A DNA stretch of 64,000 nucleotides, from positions 539,468 through 603,467 of the forward strand of contig NW_006495933.1 of the NCBI RefSeq assembly GCF_000471905.2. The letters are read 5' to 3'. Shown piece by piece: positions 37,478-49,750 of this stretch. The notes beneath the pieces are model-generated. The model was not told where the DNA came from and did no database searches. It worked only from the letters and a program-made list of their open reading frames with translations. Within the stretch, counting starts at the first letter, position 1. Every line of letters begins with the position of its first letter. A program made the position numbers and the translations under genes. Source of the DNA: Amborella trichopoda. Its lineage: Eukaryota; Streptophyta; Magnoliopsida; Amborellales; Amborellaceae.

Positions 37478-39603
37478 ACAGCTCTAAGGTGCATGTTTTC
37501 CTATGGCTGAGAAAACAGCCATGCGGCACCAAATTCAAAGGGCACTGGCTAAGTCATTTATAATTGAGTCCAGCAAATTGTTCATTTTATTTTTTTTAGA
37601 CGGTAAGTGTAGTCATTGAGATAATGTTGAACTACGATAACATGCCAAAAAAAAAAACAAAAAAACAAACAGAAGAAACAAAGGATGAAGATTGTTCATC
37701 AAATAAGGTTACCCAGACAACCCGTAGAAGACGATGGGAAAATGTTAAAATTGAAGTGTGCCTCTTGGAAAACTGTATATTGGATGTACGAGACAGGTAA
37801 AATGTGACGGCTTACTCAGCTTTGAAGCACGGCACGTTCAAAAATTCGTGATGAGATCTGATTCAAAGACTCTTTCCTAATGCTTTGAGATCACTTTGCT
37901 GCATTCCGGAGGAAAGGTTTAGGAAGGGATTCTAGCTTACTGGGACCATGTCTACCTGATTTGCCCGTGTGTGAGGAGTGGAAGGTAACCTACCTTAGTC
38001 TGGACAAATGCGGACACCTGGCTTGTGTTCGGGAGGTTTAAGGGTTCAGATTTCCCCTAAAAACAAACCAAAGCAGACTTACCCTTCTTACTGCTCATCT
38101 GCATTAAAACAAAGTGATATATCACCTAGAGATGGAAGTTAAAGGTTCTGAGCGTCGCTTGAGGCCTATGGGTTAGGTCCAAGGTTTCCAGTGAGCATTC
38201 ATGAGTAAGGGTTCAAAGAAAACTAAAAAAAGGAAAGATAAATGAAATGAGTGATTTAACTCCTCAATTTATTAAACCCTCCATTTTTCAAATGGGAAAA
38301 AATATTAGGCAAATTTGACGGTATAGAGAAGGTACAAATCAGCCATTAATCCACTCCCGATTATCCTGGAAAATGGCTGAGATGGGCAGCCATCTGCTTT
38401 TTAAGTCCCAGTTTTATGATTCGAACATTCGAAGCCTTTTGGTGATGAGTGCTAATCCTCTTGTGATTCGAACATTCGAATCCTTTTGGTGAAATGAGTG
38501 CTAATCCTCTTTGGCCAGTACCCTCCTTTCCAGAGTAAAACCACAATATCAACATTTTTTCATTGCTCTCATTCAAATTATTTCTGATAATTAAGAGGTC
38601 CATTGTAAGCAATAATTTGGAAGCTAAATGGATGTTGACGGGAAACAAAGCCATTGTACATGCAATGAGAGTAACCAGAAATTGGGTAAGGATGGTCAGA
38701 TGAAGGTGGCACGAGGCAGGCCTCAAATGGGTTTCACAACATCGTGTTATATGCATGTACTCCCATGCTATTTCTTGTCCACCATGTTGAGTGACAGACT
38801 CTTAAGTTCATGTACCTGAAATAACAGATCTTCTAACTGAACGCTTTTAAGAGAAGGGTAGCCTGTAAACAAGGAAAAAGAGTTAGAACCGGTATAATGG
38901 GTCAATCCCAATAAGTTTTTTTTTTTTGAGAAGGTTAATCCAAAGTTAAACAAAAATATGAATTTATCCATCCGATAGGAATGAGGGATAGATTAGTTTA
39001 ATGACAGTTGAAATGTATAACCAATGTTGTAACAACGTAAACACTGAGGAAGCCAAGTGACCAAGAGACAAAAAAGTAATGATACATCTCAAGTTCGATT
39101 CCTACTACTGAACTACTAAAGATTAAGTACCCATGAGAAGAAAAAAATAAAGGGTTAATCACATCAACGTTCCTGGTCACTGATAGTCATTGCAGTGTTG
39201 GAGGGAAGGGGGAACTTCACCAGGCCATGCATGTGTTAATAAGGCTGCAAGTATTTTTTGCAAAATAGCACATGAGAAGCACATGAGTATTTTTTGCAAG
39301 TATTTTTTTCCAATAATTACATGAGTTTGCAAAATAGTGCTGATAATTCTCGTATTCTCGTTGAATCACCATGCAGAAGCACATGAGACAGTAGTAGAAG
39401 AAAACTTTTCTACTTTCCATTTTCATTTCGACCTTGAGCTGTTCATCTCTTATCTCCATTGTTAAATCTGCTTTGAGGTTTGTAGAAGGTAACAGCTTAT
39501 ATGTGACTGGAGAAAGCATGGTGACTGAGTTCAGCCATGGTTGTGGACCTGCGTGACTCTCACTGCACCTACAACATAGTGCAGCTATGGTGATGATCCT
39601 CCA
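37478..39603. other. Intergenic region, no gene recognised
   Basis: AT-rich. Open frames of up to 131 codons on either strand show no family features. A 50-bp unit with GATTCGAACATTCGAA and CCTTTTGGTGA is duplicated in tandem at about 38418-38520. TTCGAACATTCGAA is itself a near-palindrome. Confidence 0.5.
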
Positions 39604-39803
39604 ATGGCTGAACCCAAACCTCCGGACCCTTCTTTCTTCTCCTCCAACCATGCTACTGTGGACATGACTACGGCTGGGACTTATATCTTTCCAGCAAACA
39701 CTCTTCTAATGGTAATGCCAAGAACACATCTGCTAGTCAAGACTCCACGCTGTTGGATCCAAGGCACTTCTCGCCATTACTTACTGTGAATGGCGCTTTA
39801 AGC

Positions 39804-41177
39804 CAGTGGTTTAACAAACGGATTGGTGTCACGGATCGGGCACCCCAAAAACCCATCCGGATCGGTGAATCGGCATTTCGGATCGAGAATCAGGCACCCC
39901 AAAAACCCATCCGGATCGGTGAAGCGGCGTTTCGGATCGGGAATTGGCCTTAAAAAAAATTCAAAAAATTATTAAAAATCATTATAAATATTGCGTTTTA
40001 GGAATCCAATAAGAAATAAGGGTACTACATTAGTAACTTTTGTTTTTTTGCATCAATAAGCGAATATTGAGATGTTCTTTCCATGTATTAAGATTCTCAT
40101 CAAACATTTATTAAAACCTAACTAAGTACAATATTATATATTGAAATTAGAATTATTGGTTTGTATTTATTATTTTATCATCATTTTACCATACACATGA
40201 AGTGCAATTAGCATCACATCAAAGTATCAAACATTTATTATTTCGTTTTACTCATCCAAAATTATTACAACCTAACTAAATATTGAAATTGAAGTTGTTA
40301 GTTTATAACTTTATATTTTATAATTATTTTATTATACAATTAAAAAAAATCTAAAATGTCGTATAATATCATCTAATTTAATAAATCTTATTTACAATTA
40401 TAAGAAAAAATAATATATAACAAAATTTATAATATAAATAAATTAATAAATAAAATACAAGATTTGGTTATCAATGTATATTGTTAATTATAATATAATA
40501 ATTAACATGATTAAAAATTATTAGAAAATGCTTCCATATCATATGATTCAAAACAAAATAAAATCCCCTATAAATTTTAATGCAATCATATTCATATGAT
40601 AACAAGTTATTAAGATAAATAAACAATACAACTTTCAATATAATTATACTAATTTTTGTAAATGAATTAAATAAAATTTCTTTATGTAATTATATGCAAT
40701 TAAAACTGAACTATATGTACTTTTATTTTTTGTACATTATAAAAAAAGGAATAAATATTATTAATCTTAAAAAAATTTATTTTGTTGATTATTTCATGAC
40801 AAATCTAAGTAAGAGAGAGATTCATAAGGTGCAAAACTTACCCTTCGAATATTCCCACATCAAAGATTTTGGAGAGAATGCCACCATAAAAGGTGGCCAC
40901 AACGTCATCATTAATGCAATGGTGCCTTGGACCCTGAGGTGAACACAATGTGAGAATAGGGACTTTTGACCGATGATGAGGTAAGTGTGATTCAAATGTG
41001 GCAGGTGGGTGGAGGGTTAGGGCCCACCACTATAATTTTATATGAAAGCTACTTCAAAATTCCATGTTCAATGTTGCGACTAGGAATCCCGTTTTGTCAC
41101 TGAAACCGGAATGTGCTGGGTGATACCCGATCCGGATCGCCCGTTTCTATATCAAATCGCCGATGTTTCAAACATTG
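39804..41177. mobile_element. hAT-like non-autonomous element with CGGATCGG repeats, in LINE copy 1
   Basis: The left end is CAGTGGTTTAACAAACGG and the right end on the other strand is CAATGTTTGAAACATCGG (12 of 18 matching). It is flanked by CTTTAAG at 39796-39802 and CTTTAAG at 41178-41184. The left end carries two units of about 52 bp (39838-39945) with CACCCCAAAAACCCATCCGG and ATCGG motifs. The right end has CCGATCCGGATCGC. The interior is very AT-rich with no transposase. The ends and the 7-8 bp duplication fit hAT. Confidence 0.65.
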
Positions 41178-41569
41178 CTTTAAGGACCTCTCCTTCGGCA
41201 AATAACGTGCCTTTCTCTCAACAGCAATCTGCACCCCCCACACAAATCTGAGGGTCGTGTTGAGATAGGAGATAGGAAGGGAGAGGCGAGGAATGATGGT
41301 CATCCAACAAAAACCTCTAGGGAAGGTCCTGAGAATAGTAGGAATGCATGGCAGAGGAACCTTTTCTCCTTGGTCTTCCTATTTGGACAACATGGTGTGC
41401 AAAATGGGGTCGTTTATTTCAATAATCTTCCCATGGAACCTCCACAAGCTTTTGAAGGCAAGAGGTGCACCACCATTAACGACAAACATACACAGCTGAG
41501 ATATTTTCTTGGTAGTAGGCCTCAACGGACGTACATGAAACCTGGTGAAAATGTGGCACATTCATTCCA

Positions 41570-42660
41570 AACTGAAGATGGTGTCGGTCGATGATGGCTT
41601 CCTATTATTCAAAATCAAATCGGCCAAGTACAAAGAGACTGAGATGACCGGGAGGCCGTGGTTTTATTAAAAAAAATGTCTCGTCCTTCAGAAATGGATC
41701 CTGGATGTATTACCATTGAGGAAGGCTCTTCACACTGTTTCAGTTTGGATTAAGCTTCCCGACCTTCCTATACTCTGTTGGGAGCCAGAAATCCTTTTCA
41801 AAGAGGTGGCTTTGGTCGGTAAAGCCCATCTTCATGGATAAGCCCGCACATCTCAAAAGCCGCCTGAAGCTAGAGTTTGTGTCGAGATGGAAATCGACAG
41901 ATGCCCGGAAGAAGTTTTGATTAATATGGTTGGTCACTTAATGCATCAAAAGGTAATGTATGAGTTCATCCCTATATTTTGCTCGAAATGCAAGATTATA
42001 GGGCACAAAAGCGATCTATGCAAGAGGCATTTGGGTTCCTTCACTTGAAGCACCTCAAGGGGTCATGTTCTTGCCAAGGAAACTTCTAAACCAGAAAGTG
42101 TTAAAGGTAAGGAGGTGTGGAGGGTGAACAAGCAAGGGCAAGAGCTTTTCTTTTGCAAGAACCCCTAATAGAAAAGGTTGAAAAGCTTGAGCCACGCACT
42201 AATGACGGTGACCACTATAGAAGCAAGAAGGAATGAAGAGGGAGGGCAATGTCACGAACGTGGAAAGAGACCACTATTATGGTTTTTCGAGGTCAAGCGA
42301 AAGGCAACCTCTTAATCCGTTGGTGGCAAAAGGACATATTGCTGACACTAGCCCTGCTGTTAGCTTGCCAGTGACTCTGCCCAGGTCAGATGGCTTACTC
42401 ATGGGATTGGCTGCAAGGGCAGCAGACGAGTGCAGCTTGGCAACGAAATCTTTAGATGGGATGATTTTGGTTACTTCAACATCTAGTGGTGAAATTTCAT
42501 TGGAAGTTTTGGAGATGGTGCCATTGCTCTGTTGCATTGGAGCCCAACAGCTGGTGGTGGTGCTGTTTGTCCTAACTAGGTCCAATGAGGGGGACATGGT
42601 TGCTTTAGGTGGTGTGGAAGATGAAGTCAAGGCATACACCAATTTGTTAACCTTGACTTC
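41570..42660 (+). pseudogene. LINE copy 1 ORF1 (gag-like RNA-binding protein), decayed
   Basis: Product in active relatives: an RNA-binding protein that packages LINE RNA. Seen here: a DUF4283-like domain (WIKLPDLPILCWEPEILF, ARVCVEMEIDRCPEEV) and a C-x2-C-x4-H-x4-C knuckle at 41980-42021. A stop interrupts the frame near 41670 (after GRPWFY) and another just after the knuckle (HLGSFT, then TGA). A 145-codon frame at 42233-42670 may be its low-complexity C-terminus. Confidence 0.6.
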
Positions 42661-43099
42661 CTATGATTAGCCTAATTCGTCCAATAAACACATGCAACTA
42701 TTGTTGAAGAACACGAATGTAGTGCATGCAGGTGAATGGGAAAAGAGAGGAATGGGCAGGGACCAAGGAAATATTTTGCGACAAAGACATGAAATGGTGA
42801 CCGAAAGTTCCACAACTGATGATAAACATGAAACGGTTGCCAAAAGTTCTACAGCTGGTGGTAGTGACGACAAGAATGCCATTTTGGTGAACATGCTCGT
42901 AAGAACGCGCCACGACTGCCAAGTCACTTGGGCAAAATTTTGAACCTTAGCGGATGACTCGGGTGAAACTGGGAGAGGCAATATTTCGGTTATGAAGGGT
43001 GGCCACATCAAAACAGCTGCACTAAAAAATAAAGGAAAAAACAATTTCTCTGAGGTTCAATTTATTCTCCCGACTGCTGGGGCAGTTTGCTCCGTTTCA

Positions 43100-44275
43100 C
43101 ACCCTTGGGCCCTTATCTAACATAGCCTTACCTGACCCTATCGTTACTTCATCACCAACTGTTCTGACGGTTGGAGTCCTCGCTTCAATCAGAGACTATC
43201 TCAGGTATGCATCGCTGTAACCTATATCCCCCAACCCCACTTTCTTCTTCCATTTCTACTCCTATTAAACGTCCTATCAAAACTCTATCACAGTGGCAGT
43301 GCTATCGCACACCCATTTCCCTCTTCCACGTATCTCTCTATCTCCAATTCCCCTTTCATCATGTCAGCTCCAACCTTTTTTCCGCTAATTCATTGTAGCT
43401 CCACCTCAATTACCAAGCCGGCTCCAACCCCTCCCTCCACTTAATCCACTGCAGAAGCACTTCACATACTCCCTCTCTCATCCTTTCTCTCTTCATCCTC
43501 CACCCATCCACACTCTACTCCAAGATATGAGAATAGATAATCTAGGGAGTGTCACATACTCCCTCTCTCAACTCTCTTTTCATCCTCCACCCATCCACAC
43601 ACAACTCCAAGTAATGAGTATAGACAATCTAGGGAGGAGCATTACGCTATGGACAGTTGTGTCCCTTGGACATCCTCATCGACTACAATGACACCTCCTT
43701 GGGAATCTCATTTTCATACCTGTCCTCGATTCCTCTACATCAACCTCTCTTTTACATCATGGTTCTCAATGTTTACTATCGTGGGGTACGCTGCACTATA
43801 TGCTGCCAAGTGCTCTCATCAGCTCTCTCACCAGAAAACAGAGCCACCAGTTTCTCTACCAACTTGCAGTGGCCTGATGCTCTCACCAGTTCTTCCATCA
43901 GGTTTCTGAGGTCCAAACCTCACTACCGTCAGCTCGGAGAGGTCTTCTTTTCATCATGGTCAGCAACCACTACTGGAGGCCCTTATCTTTAACCTCAAGG
44001 CCCTCTGTTTCACGATACGCATCTTTTATACAAATGAAGGACTCTGCCCATTTTTTCTTCTTTAGGTTTTTTTTCTCTTTTTTCTTCTTAACATCCTCTC
44101 TCTCCCTATCTCTAACATCTTTTATACATATGTTGGGCTCTGCCCATTTTTTGTTCTTTAGGTTTTTCTATTTTTTCTTCATCCCTTCTTCTCTCTCCTT
44201 ATCTCTAACTCTTGTTGTCTGAGCACCCAATCTGTGGGATAGACTTCTTCACGTTTAGAAAAAATGTAATTTTAT
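43100..44275 (+). mobile_element. Pyrimidine-rich insert between ORF1 and ORF2 of LINE copy 1
   Basis: Not coding. It has two local tandem duplications: about 90 bp at 43465-43640 (ACTCCCTCTCTC, CATCCTCCACCCATCCACAC, AATCTAGGGAG) and about 110 bp at 44025-44210 (CTCTGCCCATTTTTT, CTTTAGGTTTTT). It ends with GTCTGAGCACCCAATCTGTG at 44217, followed by ATTTTATTATTTTAAT. LINE copy 2 ends the same way at 59803 (GTCTGAGCACCCAACTTGTG, then TATTATTTTA). I infer a 5'-truncated LINE tail of the copy 2 family inserted here. Confidence 0.4.
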
Positions 44276-44648
44276 TATTTTAATGCAGTTAACCTTTTTA
44301 TCGAAAACAAGCTGTCCCCAACTTCCAGTGAAATCCAACAGGACATGGAGGGCTCTTCCCAACCACAAAAGTGTTTGAGGGAAAAATTAAGGAGCAAGCG
44401 ACATAGATAATCACAACAATAAAGGCATAGAGAACTCCAAAAAACAAGCCAATGTTGTGAAAAGGGATGCGTCCGCTCAATGCCCATGTCAATTTTATCA
44501 TGGAATATTTGAAGAACAAATAAAGCAGGTAGGACATCCCGAAACCTTATAATTAATCATAATGTCGGTTTATGTCTCCTACTTGAAACAAATTGACAGT
44601 ACAATCAGCTCAAAGATGGTCTAAACGCTTGAGGTTTATAATTCCTCT

Positions 44649-46480
44649 GTGATCAATAAGATGGAGGGAAAATCCAGAATTATGTTGGCTTTGAACCCTA
44701 GTATCCTGTCCATTAATGTCATTGATGTCCAAGATCATGCCATTATTGCAAAGGTCTCTCTACGTAGCATGGTCTACACGCTTGGGGTTTATAATTCCTC
44801 TGCAAAGGTCTCTTTTCTCATCTCTGGACTTGAATTCTTTGGGGGGATGGTTTTCATGGTCAAACAATAGTATTGGCCCTCGCCACATCCATGAGAGACT
44901 CGATAGCGCCTTGGCCAATACTGATTGGGTGATGGTTATGCCTGATATTAAAGTGGAACCATTGCCAAAAGGCACCTCAAATCACTCTCCCTTATTGATG
45001 TCTCCTTTATCCCACCATCAGGACCTAAGCCTCTTAGATACTCCACAATGTGGCACAATGCCCCGAACTTCATGGAGCTTATCACACAATCATGGCACGG
45101 AAGATTGGGGGCACTCCAATGTATAGATTTGCTTCCAAACTAAAAAGATCGAGTGGAGATATGTAGATGGAACAAAATCTCCTTTGGTATAGTAGGTAGA
45201 AGGATAAGGGAAGCAAGAGAAAGACTTTCAGTGTTGCATGATTTGATAAATACTAGCCCCGGTGACCTCTCCCCTATGTCTGAAGAAGCACAGCTTGCAA
45301 CACATTTACAGCATGCTCTTGCCGAGGAAGAGAGTATGTGGAGAAAAAAATCTCGTGAAACGTGCTTAAAAAGGGGGGACTCCAACTCAAAATCTTTTCA
45401 CATGTCCACTATTGTTAAGAGGTGGAATGACAGAATTATCTATCTTAAGGACTCTGTAGGTAACCATATTTCAGATCCCAAGGATCTTAGAGACACAAGG
45501 AAGACCCTTTAGGGGGCCAAAAGCTGAAGACCTCCTTCCAAAAGGGTGGCTCACACAGGACCAATGCAATGAATTGACAAAAACATCTCTCTTTGGTAGA
45601 GATCATGAAGTGTGTGTGGCATATGCTCAGAGAGTGCACCAGGACTCAATAGTTTTGGAGTGGAATTTTATAAGTTCAGCTAGTATGTTATTAAAGTGGA
45701 CCTCTTGAATGCGCTCAACGATTTCTTCAGGAAAGGCAAGTTCTTAAAGGAGGTACGCTCAACTTTCATATGCTTGATTCCTAAGGTGACTTGTCCAAAC
45801 ACCATGAAGGATTTTCAACCCATCGACCTGTGCAATATTTTTTTTTAAAATCATCAGCGAGAGTGGCAAATAGGCCTAATACTGTTCTTGATGGGCTTAT
45901 TCACCCTTACCAAGCAACTTTCCAAAGAGGAAGGTTGAATAATGACAATGTTCTCATAGCTAATGAGTTTATCTCCTTGTGCCATAAAGCCTCAGCCAAA
46001 CCCAAAGTGTGCCTTCAACTGGATCGAAGCAAGACATATGATAAGGTCTCTTGGAAGTTCATTCTAGACAAACTCAATGCCATGGGGCTCTCAGATATGT
46101 TTATATTATGGATTCAGCACTGCATCCTTACCCCATCATTTTCTATACTACATAACGGATCTCCTGTGCGATATCTTAAGGGGAAAATGGGTTTGAGACA
46201 GGGTGACCCTCTCTCCCCCAACTTATTCCTCCTTGTCATGGACTAGCTCAATAAAATGCTTGATGTGGCTATTGCAACCAAATACCTCCCTCTTGCGTCC
46301 CATTGGATGTAACTATGGGGTTTATCATCTTCTCTATGCGGACAATGCCCTAATTGTTTGTAAGGCCGCAACTCAAGAAGCGACCATTAGACACCTTATT
46401 GATTTTTTTTTACGGACACGGGTCAACAACTTAATTAAAGAAAGAGTAAAGCGATGTTTTCCGGGGTTGGCACAAGATTG
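44649..46480 (+). pseudogene. LINE copy 1 ORF2: endonuclease end and reverse transcriptase
   Basis: Endonuclease part: RIMLALNPSILSINVIDVQD, then GGWFSWSNNSI and RLDSALANTDW, matching the FTWSN..RLDR region of L1-type endonucleases. RT: a DFQPIDLCN-like segment near 45810 (the DFRPISL motif), LNNDNVLIANEF, LDRSKTYDKVSW near 46020, GLRQGDPLSPNLF near 46192, and YADNALIVC near 46332. The catalytic motif has Asn where YADD is usual. Stops and frame changes separate these pieces, so no intact ORF2 exists. Confidence 0.7.
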
Positions 46481-46499
46481 AGAGAGCTCACGTACTTGA

Positions 46500-48300
46500 T
46501 ACCCTCTAGTTTGGGATAGGCGACCTTCCAGCAAAATATCTTGGCCTTCCTCTTTTGCATGGTCCTCTAAGGCATTCCCATTGTCACAACTTACTCAGAA
46601 AGGCCATATCTCGGATTGGCTCCCTACAAGCTCTTTCTCTATCCTTTGCAGGGCGCCTACAGCATTTAAAATTATTCATAAATGCTTCTTTTATCCATTG
46701 GTTGCTCTCATTCTCCCTTCCAAGCCGCACATGCAATGCTATTGAATGACTCAAGCACAAGTTTCTTTGGGTATGGACAACTGATAACATTGGACTTCAT
46801 CTTGTTAATTGGAACACCGTATGCCAGAAAACTGAAGGTCTTGGGATTCATCATATTTATGATTTCAACATGGCTGGTATGATGAAGTTCGCTTGGATCA
46901 TCTCATTTTTTCAAGCATAGATACTTCTGCCACTAATCGGTTTGGTTAGCCTAGGCCAAATGTTGCTCACATGAATGGAGGGGGGTAACCTTGGGGTTAA
47001 ACAAATTGCAGAATAATGTTACATGGATAGTTAGTGATGGAAAGCTAATTGGCTTTTGGGTAGATCCCTGGTTGTCAGAGCAACCCTTATGGGAGAAATA
47101 CAAGGTAGATGCACACATCACCCTGAGTAATTTGGCAAAATTTAAGGTGTCTGACTATATCGAAGGTTCACCGCAAACATGGGCTCTTCTAGCCCACTCA
47201 TCCATGCCCGGGCAGAGGGTATTCACATGCGCTAACTCTACACCATTCACAGGACCAGTTGATCTGGATCCACTCTGCTAACGATGATTTTTCAGTAGGC
47301 AGTGCTTGGGATTACATTAGACATAATACCGCTATCCAGACAGCCTTCAATGCATTGTCGAAAACCCCATCCCACCCAAGAGGGAATGGTTCACATGGCT
47401 CGCCCTGTATTCTTGTTTGCCCACCATACGTCTGCTCCAATCTAAGGGCTTACCTCTGGTGTCCAGATGCCCATTTTGCCTCCAAGAGGAGACCACTAAC
47501 CATATTACTATGTAGAGCATTTTCTCACAGGTCCTTTGGAGATCCTTACTTTGGAGATTCGGCAAACCATGCCGCTTTGAGCAATCAACTATGATGATGA
47601 TTGCAAAGTGGATCAAATTTTGTTTTAAATCCAGTGGCATGAAAAATGTTTGGCTCTCCATCTTCTCCACTACCATCTAGTATCTATTGCCTGAGTGCAA
47701 CGCATGCATCCACAAAGGGAGGACTTCTAGAAAGCACCTTGTACAACAGATTACCCACCTCGTCAATAAGCTTGCAAAAGGGAAGGGTTGGGACTTCCAT
47801 CCTTCAAAGAACCACATTTCCACAAATCTCAAGCTAAAGTGGTGTATGCGCCCCCCCCCCCCCCCCCCCCCCTCCATCCCAATCTATGTTGCATGGTCCT
47901 TCCCTCCCACAGGCCACAACAAACTCAACATTGATGCCTCTTCCCTTCAAAATCTTGGTGCAGTTGGTCGTGGGGGAATAATCAGAAATGACATAGGTGG
48001 TTTTGTGACGGCCCTTGCAGTCCCCCTTGGTTTCACCTCAAACAATGCCATTGAGCTTTATGCTCTATACCGAGGCATCTCTCGAAAAAAGGGAGCTTGA
48101 CTGACAGACCCTTAGTAATTAAGACTGACGCCAAAATACTTGTTGAATTTGTGACCCTGGGGAGTAGACCCCCATGGAAGCTGCGCACACTTTTGTCTAA
48201 TTATAGGGCTTAACTCTCCTCCTCTGTAGACCACCAATGGCAGATCTCTCATGTTTTTAGGGAGGCGAAAATGGTTGCTGACTACTTGGCATATCATTCA
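46500..48300 (+). pseudogene. LINE copy 1 ORF2: post-RT region and RNase H
   Basis: YLGLPL-type sequence is followed by LSFAGRLQHLKLFINASFIHW near 46640, then GLNKLQNNVTWIVSDG and FWVDPWL near 47060, and SAWDYIRHNTA near 47300 (zf-RVT region). RNase H begins KLNIDASSLQNLGAVGRGG near 47920 and ends REAKMVADYLAYHS near 48260. Several frame changes. A run of 22 C sits just before RNase H. Confidence 0.65.
47851..47872 (+). repeat. Poly-C run of 22 bases
   Basis: An uninterrupted C homopolymer inside LINE copy 1, upstream of RNase H. Its length may be unreliable in the assembly. Confidence 0.9.
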
Positions 48301-48470
48301 CAGAAGCAACCATATAGCGGGCTCGCCCCCAAATGTTATACACCCTTTCATTTTGCATGATATTTACAATGTAACATTATAAAGGGATGTTTGATGATTA
48401 TACTAGTAATATTTTTCATTGTTTAGCAATAAAATGGGTAGGGGCTCGTCATCCCCACTGATTTACACTA

Positions 48471-48906
48471 NNNNNNNNNNNNNNNNNNNNNNNNNNNNNN
48501 NNNNNNNNNNNNNNNNNNNNNNNNNNNNNNNNNNNNNNNNNNNNNNNNNNNNNNNNNNNNNNNNNNNNNNNNNNNNNNNNNNNNNNNNNNNNNNNNNNNN
48601 NNNNNNNNNNNNNNNNNNNNNNNNNNNNNNNNNNNNNNNNNNNNNNNNNNNNNNNNNNNNNNNNNNNNNNNNNNNNNNNNNNNNNNNNNNNNNNNNNNNN
48701 NNNNNNNNNNNNNNNNNNNNNNNNNNNNNNNNNNNNNNNNNNNNNNNNNNNNNNNNNNNNNNNNNNNNNNNNNNNNNNNNNNNNNNNNNNNNNNNNNNNN
48801 NNNNNNNNNNNNNNNNNNNNNNNNNNNNNNNNNNNNNNNNNNNNNNNNNNNNNNNNNNNNNNNNNNNNNNNNNNNNNNNNNNNNNNNNNNNNNNNNNNNN
48901 NNNNNN
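48471..48906. other. Assembly gap (436 N)
   Basis: Only N. It lies just after the 3' end of LINE copy 1. Confidence 0.99.
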
Positions 48907-49716
48907 CACCATGTCATTGTAATAAAATGAAACCACACCTCTAGAAAACCATGTTTTTGGCATTTGTATGACCCTAAATTTTGCACACATACTCTCTTCA
49001 TCCTCATAATCAATCTCAAAAAGAATAAGATTCAATTTGCACCCTAAAAATGATCAAACTTAGTGCCCGCCAAAATGAATCTTGACCATCCATTTGGTTT
49101 CTAGATCTAGGCCTTAAAAAATTCAAAATTACTTTTTTTTGTTTTGGCATTGTTAATTTAATGATAATAAACACTTCCAAAATTTTGGAAAAAAAAAATC
49201 CTTCTGAGGCCTATATTTAAGCATCTCACTAAAATGGACGACCTATATTAATTGGGTTAAAAAAATACTTTCTAAGGTGTTTTTTCAATTTTTACTTTTT
49301 TGTGATTGTTCTTTAGAATGAAAAGAGTGTATATTAAGTACTTGGTGCCAATCAAATGGTTTTAACATAGTTTTTGATGATGGTGTCATTATATTACTAT
49401 ACAACCGTTGAATGAAATCATTCCTCTCTCTCTATATATATGTATGTTAGAGTGCTCAAATAAGAGTATTTTTGGTCATTAGAAGGGGTGTGATGTCATC
49501 CACATGGGGTATGACATCACCAAAATGGACCACACTAGTGGCATTAAATGCTGCATGTGGGTGATGTCACACCCATGCAGATGACGTCATACCCCTCTTA
49601 ATTTCAAAAATGCCCTTACTAAGAAAAGTTCCATATACAGAACAAGGGTATATATGTGTCCAAATTTTGTTGAGTACAATGATAAATTACTCCATAGTGT
49701 GAGCACCCTAACATAA

Positions 49717-49750
<34 letters not shown>

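Larger units (their letters stand above)
39604..48420 (+). mobile_element. L1-type LINE copy 1 (ORF1, endonuclease, RT, RNase H)
   Basis: The likely ORF1 start is MAEPKPPDPSFFSSN at 39604. A hAT-like element sits at 39804-41177. A DUF4283-like region (VSVDDGFLLFKIKSAKY..LPDLPILCWEPE) follows at about 41575-41850. A zinc knuckle (CSKCKIIGHKSDLC) lies at 41980-42021. ORF2 remnants follow: endonuclease end at 44649-45000, RT at about 45790-46480, a post-RT thumb and zf-RVT-like region to 47600, and RNase H at 47890-48300. Frames shift repeatedly with in-frame stops, for example after LFLLVMD at 46246. It is therefore a dead copy. The 3' end is near 48420; no clear poly-A tail is visible. Confidence 0.75.

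Noticed and set aside
38361-38756. 131-codon frame on -
   Set aside because: It crosses a tandem duplication and shows no family features.
38990-39160. Possible tRNA-derived SINE (box B-like AGTTCGATTCC near 39090)
   Set aside because: No convincing box A at the right distance and no poly-A or target duplication.
42277-43044. Antisense frames of 121 and 125 codons
   Set aside because: They are shadows of the LINE ORF1 C-terminal region.
43657-43992. Frame beginning MCPLDIL with LNVYYRGV, resembling the start of a LINE endonuclease
   Set aside because: Nothing after it matches endonuclease motifs; it lies in the duplicated pyrimidine-rich insert.
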